Positions 32,286 to 41,205 of a stretch of 64,000 nucleotides of DNA are shown in pieces. The notes beneath the pieces were generated by a model. It saw nothing but the letters and a program-made list of their open reading frames with translations. It made no database searches and was not told where the DNA came from. The translations under genes were made by a program, and so were the position numbers. Every line of letters begins with the position of its first letter. Positions within the stretch are counted from its first letter, which is position 1. The DNA lies in assembly GCA_963677605.2 (NCBI GenBank), contig CAXXDX010000007.1, forward strand, positions 992,001 to 1,056,000, given 5' to 3'. This DNA is from JAGLOK01 sp963677605. Its GTDB lineage: Bacteria > Bacillota > Clostridia > Christensenellales > UMGS416.

Positions 32286-34700
32286 TTATTTTTTCAAATT
32301 AATAATAAAGTTTAGCACATTTCTTGCCGATCTTTGCATTTCACCCAAAGTTATCCCGTTATGTTTTTCATATGATTCAAGAAGCGTGTTGTCGTTTTCG
32401 TGGATATAAAATGTTGTTCCGCCCGGCATTAACACATCCACCTGTGCACGCACGCGGTATGCATTGTTCGTGACGTCGGGAAAATCGGGATCCTGCGACG
32501 GCTGTGTCCACCAATCTGTCATCACTACACCTTTATAGTCCCACTCTTTTCTTAGAACAGTTGTGCATAAATCATAATTATAATGATTCCAGATGCCGTT
32601 TGTAAGATTGTAGGATGTCATTAAAGTAAGAGGATTTGAATCTTTTATGCATATTTCAAACCCTTTAAGGTATATCTCCCTTAAAGCTCTTTCTGAAACT
32701 CTTGAATCGTTTGTGCTTCGTTCAACTTCCTGATTATTGCATACAAAATGCTTCGGACATGCTGCCGTGTTTTGTGACTGAAGCCCTTTTACCACAGCAG
32801 ATGCCATGTGCCCCGAAAGGAAAGGATCTTCCGAGAAGTATTCGAAGTTTCTTCCGCCCAGCGGATTTCTGTGAATGTTCATTCCCGGAGAAAGCAAGAC
32901 ATCTGATCCTTTTGTTACCATCTCTTTTGAAAGACTCTCGCTTAATTTTTCAGCCAGCTTAAGATTCCACGTGCAGGCAATTGCCGTACCGCAGGGTATT
33001 AGTGATGTATAAGTTGCAAGACGTATTCCGGACGGACCGTCCGTTGTTGTAATTGGAGGAATTCCTTTTTCCCTTAGAGACTCTGATATGCCGCCGAACA
33101 CACTGGCATTTCCCTGTGTGCCAAGTGGGCTGTCCATCGTTTCGTCTCCTCTGCAAAGCAAATCAAGTTCTTTAACTGTGAGCTGTGCGATAAATTCATC
33201 TAGTGTGTTTTTGCCGCTTTTAACTTCTTTGAGATTTATTTTAAAATCCTCTGACTGTTTAATTTCATCCGGTAAGTTCTCCAGAATCCTTTTTTTAAGA
33301 TTGGATTTACGAACCGGAACAGTTTCAAATGCTTTAATGATTTTACCATCTATACCGGTTTGGGCAACCATCCGATCAAAGCCGTTTTTCACCTGAACAG
33401 CGTTTATTTCTTCAAGCTGTTTTACTAAAGCTGTATTTTCTGTTTTATATTCGCTTTTCTTTTGTGCGTCTCGGACATTGCATCCGACATAAATCTCGTA
33501 TGTTCCTTCTTCAAGTACATATGCTGATTTATATCCTGTTTTTCCGGAATCATCATAGGATGCCATATCACTTATGCTAAATGTAATCTTAAGGATTTGT
33601 GATTCACCGGGAGATAAAAGCTTGGTTTTTGAAAACGCAGCGAGGTTTCTTAAAGGTTTTCCAAGCTTGCCCTGAGGAGGATTAAAGTATACCTGAACAG
33701 TTTCTTTGCCGGAATAGTTACCTACGTTTTTAACTGTTGCTGCAACAGTAATATTATTGTTTCTGATATCTACAGAATCGGTTTCCACTGCCATTTTCGT
33801 ATAGTTTAATCCGTACCCGAAGGGATATAAAACGGCTTCTTTTGCAAATGTTTCAAAGTATCGGTATCCCACAAAAATATCTTCCGTGTAATTATTGTAT
33901 TCTGTTCCGCCGAAACAGTCTGAATTGGGATAATCTTCATAGTTTTCAGCGATTGTATCAGTAAGCCTCCCGCTTGCTGGTATATCGCCGCTTAAAAAAT
34001 CTGCAACAGCGTTTCCGCTTTCCATTCCGCCCTGCCACACGTAAGCAATTGCACTTATTTTATCTCCATACTCTTTTGTCCATGCCATGTCGATTATATT
34101 GCCGCAGTCAAGAAGAACAATTGTATGATTAAATGCGGATGTCACTTTATCCAGCATATCTTTTTCGTTTTTTGTAAGATAATAGCTGCCTTCTTCCAGA
34201 ACATTTTCTCTTGCCTCGCCTGCCGCACGGCCGATTATTACAATTGCTTTGTTTGATCTTTCACTAGATTCACGGACAGTACTTTCAGGTAAAGGCATCT
34301 CTTCATAATATCTTGGCCAGTTTCCCCATTCGCCTTGGTCGGGGGGATTATTACTGCACCAATTTGAATATTTATTGGCTAAATCTTTGTTTATTTTTAT
34401 TTTTTTGTTTTTGACAATGCCTTCCATAAGGCTGACCTTGTAGGGAGGTTTAACATCTCCGCCAGAGCCATATCCGACATAAAACCAATCATTCTGTACG
34501 CGTCCGAAGACAGAAACAGTGTCCGTTTCATTAAGCGGAAGAACGTTGTTGTCATTTTTCAGGAGAACTATGCCCTCGGCTGCTGTAAGCCTTGCTTTTT
34601 CCGGCAAATCTTTTTGTATATCTTTTGTGCCAAAGAGGATTTGTGTTGAATCCTGCGCTAGGCTTATTGTTGGATGTGTATTTTTTTCCGGTGTAGTCAT
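32286..34700 (-). CDS. Glycoside hydrolase family 3 (beta-glucosidase-like), permuted domain order
   Basis: An 804-residue intracellular GH3 enzyme with no signal peptide. The usual order is reversed. The alpha/beta sandwich domain comes first (AAEGIVLLKNDNNVLPL near residue 40), with a fibronectin-type-III-like domain in the middle (about 310-430). The TIM-barrel catalytic domain is at the C-terminus. There TTDGPSGIR and KHFVCNNQEVERSTND bind substrate and VVMTDWWT near residue 730 holds the nucleophile Asp. The same permutation is known in some rumen and clostridial beta-glucosidases. It hydrolyses short beta-glycosides in the cytoplasm. ATG 34700 has AAGGAG six bases upstream. Confidence 0.92.
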   Translation of the reverse strand: MTTPEKNTHPTISLAQDSTQILFGTKDIQKDLPEKARLTAAEGIVLLKNDNNVLPLNETDTVSVFGRVQNDWFYVGYGSGGDVKPPYKVSLMEGIVKNKKIKINKDLANKYSNWCSNNPPDQGEWGNWPRYYEEMPLPESTVRESSERSNKAIVIIGRAAGEARENVLEEGSYYLTKNEKDMLDKVTSAFNHTIVLLDCGNIIDMAWTKEYGDKISAIAYVWQGGMESGNAVADFLSGDIPASGRLTDTIAENYEDYPNSDCFGGTEYNNYTEDIFVGYRYFETFAKEAVLYPFGYGLNYTKMAVETDSVDIRNNNITVAATVKNVGNYSGKETVQVYFNPPQGKLGKPLRNLAAFSKTKLLSPGESQILKITFSISDMASYDDSGKTGYKSAYVLEEGTYEIYVGCNVRDAQKKSEYKTENTALVKQLEEINAVQVKNGFDRMVAQTGIDGKIIKAFETVPVRKSNLKKRILENLPDEIKQSEDFKINLKEVKSGKNTLDEFIAQLTVKELDLLCRGDETMDSPLGTQGNASVFGGISESLREKGIPPITTTDGPSGIRLATYTSLIPCGTAIACTWNLKLAEKLSESLSKEMVTKGSDVLLSPGMNIHRNPLGGRNFEYFSEDPFLSGHMASAVVKGLQSQNTAACPKHFVCNNQEVERSTNDSRVSERALREIYLKGFEICIKDSNPLTLMTSYNLTNGIWNHYNYDLCTTVLRKEWDYKGVVMTDWWTQPSQDPDFPDVTNNAYRVRAQVDVLMPGGTTFYIHENDNTLLESYEKHNGITLGEMQRSARNVLNFIINLKK

Positions 34701-34859
34701 ATACTTCTCCTTAACGAATTTATTCATTATCTAAAATCAATTGAGATTATATCAATAACAGCAATCTGTAACAAGTGCAAAAAATATGACAAAATTGCAT
34801 TAGTTTTTTTACCTTATGCTATTGTACTGTTGAATTTGATTTTAACGGCTATAATCTAA

Positions 34860-34888
34860 TTGACAATAATTTAACAAAATGATACTAT
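34860..34888 (+). promoter_or_regulatory. sigma-A promoter with overlapping Rex-like site, upstream of the second hydrogenase operon
   Basis: TTGACA (34860-34865) and TACTAT (34883-34888) have a 17-base spacer. TTGACAA-TAAT-TTAACAA (34860-34877) overlays the -35 and spacer. Its right half-site is a perfect Rex half-site and the left differs at two positions. The promoter would leave a leader of about 300 bases before the first gene. Confidence 0.5.
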
Positions 34889-35194
34889 CGAATTATCTTA
34901 TTTGTAGTTTGCTAACCAGACTCACTTTAAATAACACACTTAAACGGCATTTCAGTCGACTTAATATTAGTCTTACAATTCTAAGCTGACTTCACTTGAA
35001 AATTTCGCAAGAAGCAGGCGGGGTGCATAGTGAAAAGGATACTGAAATTCATTTATCAATAAACCAATTGTACTTTTATTGCTGTAATTAGTTTTGAATG
35101 TAAAAGTGCATTGGACAAAAGGCAGAATGTATCCATTAGGCCTTATTTGTGACCCCTTTTATTAAATCTATTAATGTACTTGGAGGTAAACTGT
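34889..35194 (+). other. Long untranslated stretch before the second hydrogenase operon
   Basis: About 300 bases with no convincing reading frame. Apart from the GGAGGT ribosome site at 35182-35187 and a TTGTGA Rex-like half-site near 35147 I see no recognisable riboswitch, terminator or repeat. Confidence 0.5.
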
Positions 35195-35650
35195 ATGGAT
35201 GTTAGGGAAATCGTCAATAAACATGGGAGAGAGCGCGAAAAACTTTTGGACGTGCTTATGGAATGTCAGGAAAACTCGGAAAAATCATATCTATCGCCAG
35301 AGGTTGTTTTTGAAATCTCAAAGGAGATGGGTATACCCGAAAGTCAGGTGGTAGGCGTTGCATCGTTTTACTCACTGCTTTCTATAAAGGAACGCGGTAA
35401 GTATATCATTCAGGTGTGCAATGATGTTCCCTGCTATATTAACGGTTCGCTCAATATTGTTGAGGAACTTGAGAAGCTCTTGGGGACAAAAATGTGTGAA
35501 ACAACGGAAGATGGCATGTTTACAGTGGAGTTTACAAGCTGTATCGGATGTTGTGACATGTCGCCTGCAATTCAGGTGGGAGATAAGACCTATGGAAATC
35601 TCACGGCTGAGAAGTTAAGTGAAATAATCGATGAATTTAGGAGGCAATAA
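35195..35650 (+). CDS. NuoE/HydC-like [2Fe-2S] subunit of the second hydrogenase
   Basis: A 151-residue NuoE-family protein. The cluster Cys pairs lie in CNDVPCYINGS near 83 and CIGCCDMSPAI near 118. The rest follows the NuoE fold (SPEVVFEISKEMGIPESQVV, then VASFYSLLSIKERGKYIIQV). ATG 35195 was chosen because GGAGGT lies seven bases upstream and MDVREIV matches the family start; an ATG 21 bases earlier lacks a ribosome site. It is first in a three-gene operon with a NuoF-like protein and HydA. Confidence 0.94.
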   Translation: MDVREIVNKHGREREKLLDVLMECQENSEKSYLSPEVVFEISKEMGIPESQVVGVASFYSLLSIKERGKYIIQVCNDVPCYINGSLNIVEELEKLLGTKMCETTEDGMFTVEFTSCIGCCDMSPAIQVGDKTYGNLTAEKLSEIIDEFRRQ

Positions 35651-35651
35651 T

Positions 35652-36893
35652 ATGGAAAAGAAGATATTAACCAAAAGGTTTTATAAAATTGATCCAATGT
35701 CCATCGATGATTATATAAATGAAGGTGGATACGAGGCTCTTAAAAAGTCTATAAAAATGTCTGAAAATCATGTGATTAAGGAGCTTAAAATCTCTGAAAT
35801 AAAAGGACGCGGAGGCGCAGGATTTCCGATGGGAATAAAGATGGAGGCTGTTCAAAAAGCTATTAGCCAGGATAAATATGTGATATGTAACGCTGATGAA
35901 GGCGAACCCGGCAATTTTAAAGACCGCTATCTTATGGAAAACGATCCGCATCAGCTGATAGAAGGGATGATAATCTGTGCACTTACAGTCGGCGCTGAAA
36001 AAGGATATATTTTCATTCGGGGAGAGTATAAAAAAGCGACAAGAACACTGGAAGTTGCATTGCAGCAAGCGCGCGAAAAAGGACTTCTTGGAGAAAATAT
36101 TTTGGATTCGGGAAAATCTTTTGACATAGATGTCCATAAAGGCGCAGGATCTTACGTGTGCGGAGAAGAGTTTGCACTTCTTGCTTCCCTTGAAGGAAGA
36201 ATGGGAAGAAGCGATTATAAACCGCCTTTCCCAACTACAAACGGTCTATATGACAAACCCACTCTTTTAAACAATGTTGAAACTCTGTCAAATGTTGCGC
36301 ACATAATAAGTATGGGCGGCAAGGAATATTCAAAGCTTGGCACTGAATCCTCAAGAGGAACAAAGCTTGTAAGTCTATGTGGTCATGTGAACAAACCCGG
36401 TCTTTATGAGGTGGAATTCGGTATTACCTTAAGCGATATAGTCGAAAAGCTCGGAGGCGGCGTTAAAGGGAAGAAGATAAAAATGGTTCAGCTTGCAGGA
36501 GCCAGCGGACCGATTATTCCTGATAGCATGCTTAAATTAAGACTTGATTATAAGGAAGCTGCTGAGAAGGGATTAAGCTTTGGCTCCGCGGCGATAATCG
36601 TTATGAATGAAACTGTGGACACACTGGATATTTTAAAGCGGGTCTTGGAATTTTTCAGATATGAGTCATGCGGAAAATGCACACCCTGCAGAGAAGGATT
36701 AATCCAAACTCAGATTCTTCTGGACAGGTTTATAGACGGAAGTGCTCAGCAGAAGGATCTTGATTTGCTTGAAGTACTGTTGGATACAATCAGTATATCA
36801 TCTATATGCGGATTGGGGCAGGCAGCACCTACATCGATTAAAACGGCGCTTAAATACTTTAGGGACGCATTCAAAGTCAATGCGGCAGTTTAG
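35652..36893 (+). CDS. Short NuoF-like subunit of the second hydrogenase
   Basis: A 413-residue NuoF core. It has the FMN/NADH-binding region (IKGRGGAGFPMGIKM, CNADEGEPGNFKDRYL, GAGSYVCGEEFALLASLEGR) and the [4Fe-4S] motif ESCGKCTPCREG with the distant Cys in SSICGLGQ. Unlike the 615-residue HydB of the first operon it lacks the N-terminal thioredoxin-like [2Fe-2S] domain and the C-terminal 2x[4Fe-4S] ferredoxin domain. Electron routes are therefore simpler, and bifurcation should not be assumed. ATG 35652 follows AGGAGG and lies one base after the previous stop. Confidence 0.94.
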   Translation: MEKKILTKRFYKIDPMSIDDYINEGGYEALKKSIKMSENHVIKELKISEIKGRGGAGFPMGIKMEAVQKAISQDKYVICNADEGEPGNFKDRYLMENDPHQLIEGMIICALTVGAEKGYIFIRGEYKKATRTLEVALQQAREKGLLGENILDSGKSFDIDVHKGAGSYVCGEEFALLASLEGRMGRSDYKPPFPTTNGLYDKPTLLNNVETLSNVAHIISMGGKEYSKLGTESSRGTKLVSLCGHVNKPGLYEVEFGITLSDIVEKLGGGVKGKKIKMVQLAGASGPIIPDSMLKLRLDYKEAAEKGLSFGSAAIIVMNETVDTLDILKRVLEFFRYESCGKCTPCREGLIQTQILLDRFIDGSAQQKDLDLLEVLLDTISISSICGLGQAAPTSIKTALKYFRDAFKVNAAV

Positions 36894-36902
36894 GGGGCAA
36901 CT

Positions 36903-38633
36903 ATGATAAATATCACAATTAATAATAAAAAGATAAAAGTGGAAGAAGGAACATCTATTTTAAAGGCAGCACAAAGCATAGGAATAAAAATACCTACATT
37001 ATGCTACCACCCCGATCAGGAGGTGAAAGCAAACTGCCGAGTGTGCGTCGTTGAAATAGACGGATACCGCACACTTCAAACAGCATGTTCCACAAGAGTT
37101 GTTGAGGGTATGAATATACGTACAAACACTCCTAAAGTACGAGAGGCGCGCAAGGTGGTTATTGAGCTTCTTATGGCAAACCATGATGTAAGCTGTACTT
37201 CCTGTCCGTCAAACCACAACTGCGGACTTCAGCAGATTGCAGCAGACTTGGGAATTCGCGAAAGCAGATTTGAGGATGTGCTTGAAGAAAAACCAATTGA
37301 CACAAGTTCTCCGTCCATCGTGCGAAATCCGAATAAATGCATCAAATGCGGACGCTGCATACAAATGTGCGCTAAGGTTCAGGGACTTGGAATAATCGAG
37401 TATATGGGGCGCAGCTTCGAAGCTGATGTTCAGCCTCCGTATGGCAGATATTTAAGCGATGTGGCTTGTGTTGCATGCGGACAGTGTTCTGCTATATGCC
37501 CTGTAGCTGCTATAACAGAAAAGGAAGATATTGAACGCGTTTGGGACGCAATTAACGATCCAGACAAGACTGTAGTAGTGCAGACGGCACCTGCTGTACG
37601 CGTATCTATAGGTGAAGAATTTGGGCTTGAACCGGGACAGGTTGTAACCGGTCAGATGGTTACGGCACTTCGTATGTTGGGCTTTGACAAAGTTTTTGAC
37701 ACTGACTTTACAGCAGACCTTACAATAATTGAAGAAGGGCATGAGCTTTTGCACCGCATTAAAAACGGCGGCGTTCTTCCAATGATGACATCCTGTTCGC
37801 CCGGTTGGATAAACTTTATAGAGCAGTACTATCCCGAGCTTTTGCCGCATGTATCTTCATGTAAATCACCGCAGCAGATGTTTGGAGCGCTTGCAAAGGC
37901 TTATTATCCTGAGAAGATTGGAAAGAAAGCTAAGGACATTTTCTCTGTGTCTATTATGCCGTGTACAGCTAAGAAGTTTGAAGCGCTTCGGGATGAGATG
38001 AGCGTTGACGGAAAAGAGCCGGATGTGGACGTAGTTCTTACAACACGCGAGCTTGGCAAGATGTTTAAGCAGGCAGGGATAGATTTTGTAAACCTTCCGG
38101 AAGAAGAATATGATGATCCGTTTGGAATCACAACCGGCGCTGCTGTTATCTTCGGTGCAACCGGTGGTGTTATGGAAGCAGCACTGCGCACTGTATATGA
38201 AGTAGTAACAGGCAAAACATTGGAAGCTTTAGACTTTACCGAGGTTCGCGGACTTGAAGGCATAAAAGAGAGCCAAGTTGACTTGGATGGCACTGTCGTT
38301 AAAGTTGCTGTTGCACATTCGTTGTCTAAAGCAAGAGAAGTGCTGGAGCTTGTAAAGGCCGGTAAAGCGGATTATACGTTTATTGAGATTATGTGCTGCC
38401 CCGGAGGATGCATAGGCGGAGGCGGGCAGCCTTACGGCGCTACAGATGAGCTTCGCCAAAAGAGGATAGAGGCAATCTACAAAGCTGACAAGGACTTACC
38501 TTTGCGCAAATCGCATGAAAGTCCTGCTGTTAAAAAAATATATGAGGATTTCCTTATTGAGCCGCTTGGCGAAAAATCACATCATCTGCTTCACACAACA
38601 TATAAGGATAGGAGCAGAAAAGTTAAAAAATGA
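36903..38633 (+). CDS. [FeFe]-hydrogenase catalytic subunit HydA (second copy)
   Basis: A 576-residue paralogue of the first HydA with the same layout: N-terminal [2Fe-2S] domain (Cys34, 45, 48, 61), His-Cys3 cluster (HDVSCTSCPSNHNCGLQ), 2x[4Fe-4S] (CIKCGRCIQMC, CVACGQCSAICPVAA) and a complete H-cluster domain with TSCSPGWINFIEQ near 297, MPCTAKKFEALR near 353 and MCCPGGCIGGGGQP near 497. It starts nine bases after the NuoF gene behind GGGGG. It probably couples NADH to H2 under conditions different from the first copy. Confidence 0.97.
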   Translation: MINITINNKKIKVEEGTSILKAAQSIGIKIPTLCYHPDQEVKANCRVCVVEIDGYRTLQTACSTRVVEGMNIRTNTPKVREARKVVIELLMANHDVSCTSCPSNHNCGLQQIAADLGIRESRFEDVLEEKPIDTSSPSIVRNPNKCIKCGRCIQMCAKVQGLGIIEYMGRSFEADVQPPYGRYLSDVACVACGQCSAICPVAAITEKEDIERVWDAINDPDKTVVVQTAPAVRVSIGEEFGLEPGQVVTGQMVTALRMLGFDKVFDTDFTADLTIIEEGHELLHRIKNGGVLPMMTSCSPGWINFIEQYYPELLPHVSSCKSPQQMFGALAKAYYPEKIGKKAKDIFSVSIMPCTAKKFEALRDEMSVDGKEPDVDVVLTTRELGKMFKQAGIDFVNLPEEEYDDPFGITTGAAVIFGATGGVMEAALRTVYEVVTGKTLEALDFTEVRGLEGIKESQVDLDGTVVKVAVAHSLSKAREVLELVKAGKADYTFIEIMCCPGGCIGGGGQPYGATDELRQKRIEAIYKADKDLPLRKSHESPAVKKIYEDFLIEPLGEKSHHLLHTTYKDRSRKVKK

Positions 38634-38650
38634 TATGTGAAATATCTATT

Positions 38651-38678
38651 AAAAGCCTGTGTTAAATCACAGGCTTTT
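38651..38678. terminator. Bidirectional intrinsic terminator
   Basis: AAAAGCCTGTG (38651-38661) pairs with CACAGGCTTTT (38668-38678) around TTAAAT. It ends the second hydrogenase operon and the convergent SMP-30 operon. Confidence 0.9.
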
Positions 38679-38680
38679 TG

Positions 38681-39526
38681 TTACCCAAACAAATTAGCTT
38701 TTACGCCTTTGTAAGGCATTTTTATGGAAAAAAGCATTCCGGCAAGAATTTCATTTGGATCATCCAGCCTTCCGGTGCATGCGGAGGTTATATACATTGT
38801 TTGCAAATCTTCTCCGCCAAAAGCAGTACAAGATGTTTGAAGAGCAGGAGTTTTTATCTCGCCTACAGTTTCCTTGTTATGCGGATTGATTGTTTTTACT
38901 TTGTTGTTTCCCCACAACGCGACGTTAAGATTTCCATTTTCATCAATGCTTAATCCATCGGGATGTTCGCTTTTAAAATCGTATACCATTTTGCGTCCGC
39001 TTATACTTCCGGTTTTAATTTCAAAATCAAAAGTGTCAATTCTATTAAAATGTGAATCATTATAGTAAAAGGTTTTTGCATCTGCTGACCAATCCAAACC
39101 GTTGGATGTATAAACACCTCCAAAAAGTTTGGTCAAAGTGCCGTCAGTATCCAAACGATAGAATGCGCCTTTTCCTTCGCGGCTCATCGTTCCAACATAA
39201 AATCTTCCGTCAGGGCCGACTTTACCGTCATTGAAACGAAATCCTTCTATCTCACATTTTTCATGAGCCATTGAGAATGAATTGCCATCATAAAAATATA
39301 TCCCATCTTCAAGAGCACAGAGAAGCCTTCTGTCTTTGCATAAACCCAATGTTCCTACCATCTGCGGCGTGGGTATTACCCACTCTTTTTCAGATTTAGG
39401 ATCATATTTTCTTATAGATTTTCCTTCTATATCAACGAAATAAAGTATATTTTCCCGCCAGTCCCAAAGCGGACCTTCACCAAGGAGAGTACGCGCGGTT
39501 TTTTCGATATTAAGTTCTTTATACAT
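38681..39526 (-). CDS. SMP-30/gluconolactonase/LRE family protein
   Basis: A 281-residue six-bladed beta-propeller of the SMP-30 family. It has the N-terminal metal Glu in GEGPLWDWRENILYFVDI near residue 17, FNDGKVGPDGRFYVGTMSRE near 95-115, SNGLDWSADAKTFYYNDS near 140-157 with the catalytic Asn and Asp, and HPDGLSIDENGNLNVALWG near 188. Such enzymes hydrolyse sugar lactones with a divalent metal. The sugar is not fixed by sequence. TAGGAG precedes the ATG. The gene lies 14 bases after a small membrane-protein gene and is probably co-transcribed with it. Confidence 0.9.
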   Translation of the reverse strand: MYKELNIEKTARTLLGEGPLWDWRENILYFVDIEGKSIRKYDPKSEKEWVIPTPQMVGTLGLCKDRRLLCALEDGIYFYDGNSFSMAHEKCEIEGFRFNDGKVGPDGRFYVGTMSREGKGAFYRLDTDGTLTKLFGGVYTSNGLDWSADAKTFYYNDSHFNRIDTFDFEIKTGSISGRKMVYDFKSEHPDGLSIDENGNLNVALWGNNKVKTINPHNKETVGEIKTPALQTSCTAFGGEDLQTMYITSACTGRLDDPNEILAGMLFSIKMPYKGVKANLFG

Positions 39527-39540
39527 AATTTTCTCCTAAA

Positions 39541-39894
39541 TTATCTGAATTTTGTTCTGTTTCCGCTTGGAGGCATAAAAAGCAAAACGGCAGCAAGAAA
39601 CAAAAAGAAAAGACCCAGAAGGAAAGTGTTGTTTTCAGAGCTCATTGTGCCTAATGAAAAAAAGGCAATTAGCCACCACCACCACTGTCTGAAACGGTAT
39701 TGATTTAGCTTTATGCCATAACTTTTGTGATTCGGATCTAGTCTGTTATATGCCAGATAGCAAGTAATTAGTCCTAAAAGGCCAAGCAAAATAAAAGGGA
39801 ATATGTTAAACAAACCTACAATAAACAACAATGCAGACACAGCAAGCAGGGCTAAAAACCACCATTTATAGAAGAGCCATTTTCCGTTTGACAT
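39541..39894 (-). CDS. Small Trp-rich membrane protein
   Basis: A 117-residue protein with three probable membrane segments (about 11-28, 30-46 and 88-106). It has a tryptophan-rich patch, RQWWWWLIAFF, near residue 70 and a short positively charged tail. I do not recognise a family. AAGGAT precedes the ATG. It lies directly upstream of the SMP-30 gene in the same direction. Confidence 0.65.
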   Translation of the reverse strand: MSNGKWLFYKWWFLALLAVSALLFIVGLFNIFPFILLGLLGLITCYLAYNRLDPNHKSYGIKLNQYRFRQWWWWLIAFFSLGTMSSENNTFLLGLFFLFLAAVLLFMPPSGNRTKFR

Positions 39895-39989
39895 ATTTCA
39901 TCCTTAATGTTTTTTATAAAAGAAATTATACAATAAATTAAATATTAGTGAAAGCTGTTTGCAGATAAATGAAAAATATAATTCGTTTT

Positions 39990-40607
39990 CTATTCAAGAT
40001 CAGTGCAAACAGCCCCATGAGCGCGTGCTATTAAAACCGCTTGTTCAATATCAATCTTTGTATTATTAAATGATATACTTTTAAGATCAACTCCATCCAG
40101 TTTTGTGTCACGCAAATCTGCTCCTTTAAAATTGGAATATGACAATATTGCCTGTGTTAAATCTGAGCCGCGAAGGTCTGCGTTTTCAAAGTTACATTTA
40201 AAAAGATATGCACTTTTTAGATTTATGTTTTTCAAATCCATTCTTTTAAAACTGCAGTTAGGAAGATTAACATATGACCAGTCACCGCATTTAATAGTGA
40301 TACCCAGCATATTGGTTTCTGTGAAATTAGAACCCAAAAGCCTGCAGTCATGAAATTCACAGCCAAATAGGTTTGCATATTTAAACTTGCAGTTTGTAAA
40401 AGATGTATTTTTGTGAATTGAAGCATTCATTTTTGCCGAAGTTAAGTCGCATTCATCAAACTCACACTTTTTTGATATCACATCTTCCAAGTTAGTGCCT
40501 TTAAAACTGCATTGTATGAATACGCAGGATTCTAAATCTGTTTGAGAGAAATCTTCACCGGAAAAATCTTTGTTGGTATATTGCGTTCCGTTTTCAAGCT
40601 TTATCAT
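39990..40607 (-). CDS. Pentapeptide repeat protein
   Basis: A 205-residue protein made almost entirely of A(D/N)LXX-type five-residue repeats that build a right-handed quadrilateral beta-helix, e.g. FKGTNLEDV, FKYANLFGC, FENADLRGSDL, FKGADLRDTKLDGVDL. Some members mimic DNA and protect gyrase from quinolones; most have no known role. There is no signal peptide. No ribosome site precedes the ATG; a TATTAT -10-like box ends 13 bases upstream, so the leader may be very short. Confidence 0.88.
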   Translation of the reverse strand: MIKLENGTQYTNKDFSGEDFSQTDLESCVFIQCSFKGTNLEDVISKKCEFDECDLTSAKMNASIHKNTSFTNCKFKYANLFGCEFHDCRLLGSNFTETNMLGITIKCGDWSYVNLPNCSFKRMDLKNINLKSAYLFKCNFENADLRGSDLTQAILSYSNFKGADLRDTKLDGVDLKSISFNNTKIDIEQAVLIARAHGAVCTDLE

Positions 40608-40658
40608 ATTTATTAAATATATAATAGGATGCTAATCCTTTATACTTTCCTTTATGTT

Positions 40659-41198
40659 TTATTTTGTATTGTCTTTGTTTAGCTTAGAAGAATTGTTTTT
40701 GTCTCTTTTCTTTATAAAAATCGTATATCCAAGCTTAATTATCGCGGCTATGGGGACAGCAAAAATCAGCCCCCAAAAACCCAAGAAGATTGAGCCTATT
40801 GTAACTACCACTATTATTATCAGGGGATTAAGGTCAATAGATTTTCCCACTATAAGCGGAGTTATCAAAAACTGATCAACAGCTTGAATCCCGAGACAGA
40901 AAATAGCAATATATAATGCATTTATCGGAGTTTGAAACACCGCGACTAATGCACAGATTATTAGCACAGCCCATGGACCGACTATGGGGATCATATTGCC
41001 GAGCCCTGCGATTATAGCCAGCAGCCAGGCAGGCTTTATATCCAGCAAGTAGCAAAAAAGAAATGTAGATATCCCCACAACTATACTTGCAACTGTTTTG
41101 CCGGCAAGATACTTCCCAAACGTTTTAACAGAGCCAAACATGAACCTATTTACTTTAGTGCCGAATTTTTCCTCATTCGGCTTTTTGATGTCAGCCAT
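40659..41198 (-). CDS. AI-2E family transporter, C-terminal-half-length protein
   Basis: A 179-residue membrane protein matching the C-terminal half of the AI-2E (UPF0118/YdiK) family. It has four hydrophobic blocks, with IAGLGNMIPIVGPWAVLII near 70-88 and DLNPLIIIVVVTIGSIFLGF near 130-149. Full family members have about 350 residues and eight segments; here the first half is missing. The gene has a proper start (ATG 41198 with GAGGT upstream, overlapping the stop of the alcohol dehydrogenase), so it looks like a functional short version rather than a broken gene. The function is unknown. Confidence 0.8.
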   Translation of the reverse strand: MADIKKPNEEKFGTKVNRFMFGSVKTFGKYLAGKTVASIVVGISTFLFCYLLDIKPAWLLAIIAGLGNMIPIVGPWAVLIICALVAVFQTPINALYIAIFCLGIQAVDQFLITPLIVGKSIDLNPLIIIVVVTIGSIFLGFWGLIFAVPIAAIIKLGYTIFIKKRDKNNSSKLNKDNTK

Positions 41199-41205
41199 TT
41201 TTACC

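Noticed and set aside
34889..35194. Known riboswitch or T-box in the leader of the second hydrogenase operon
   Set aside because: No conserved core motif or terminator hairpin could be recognised by eye.
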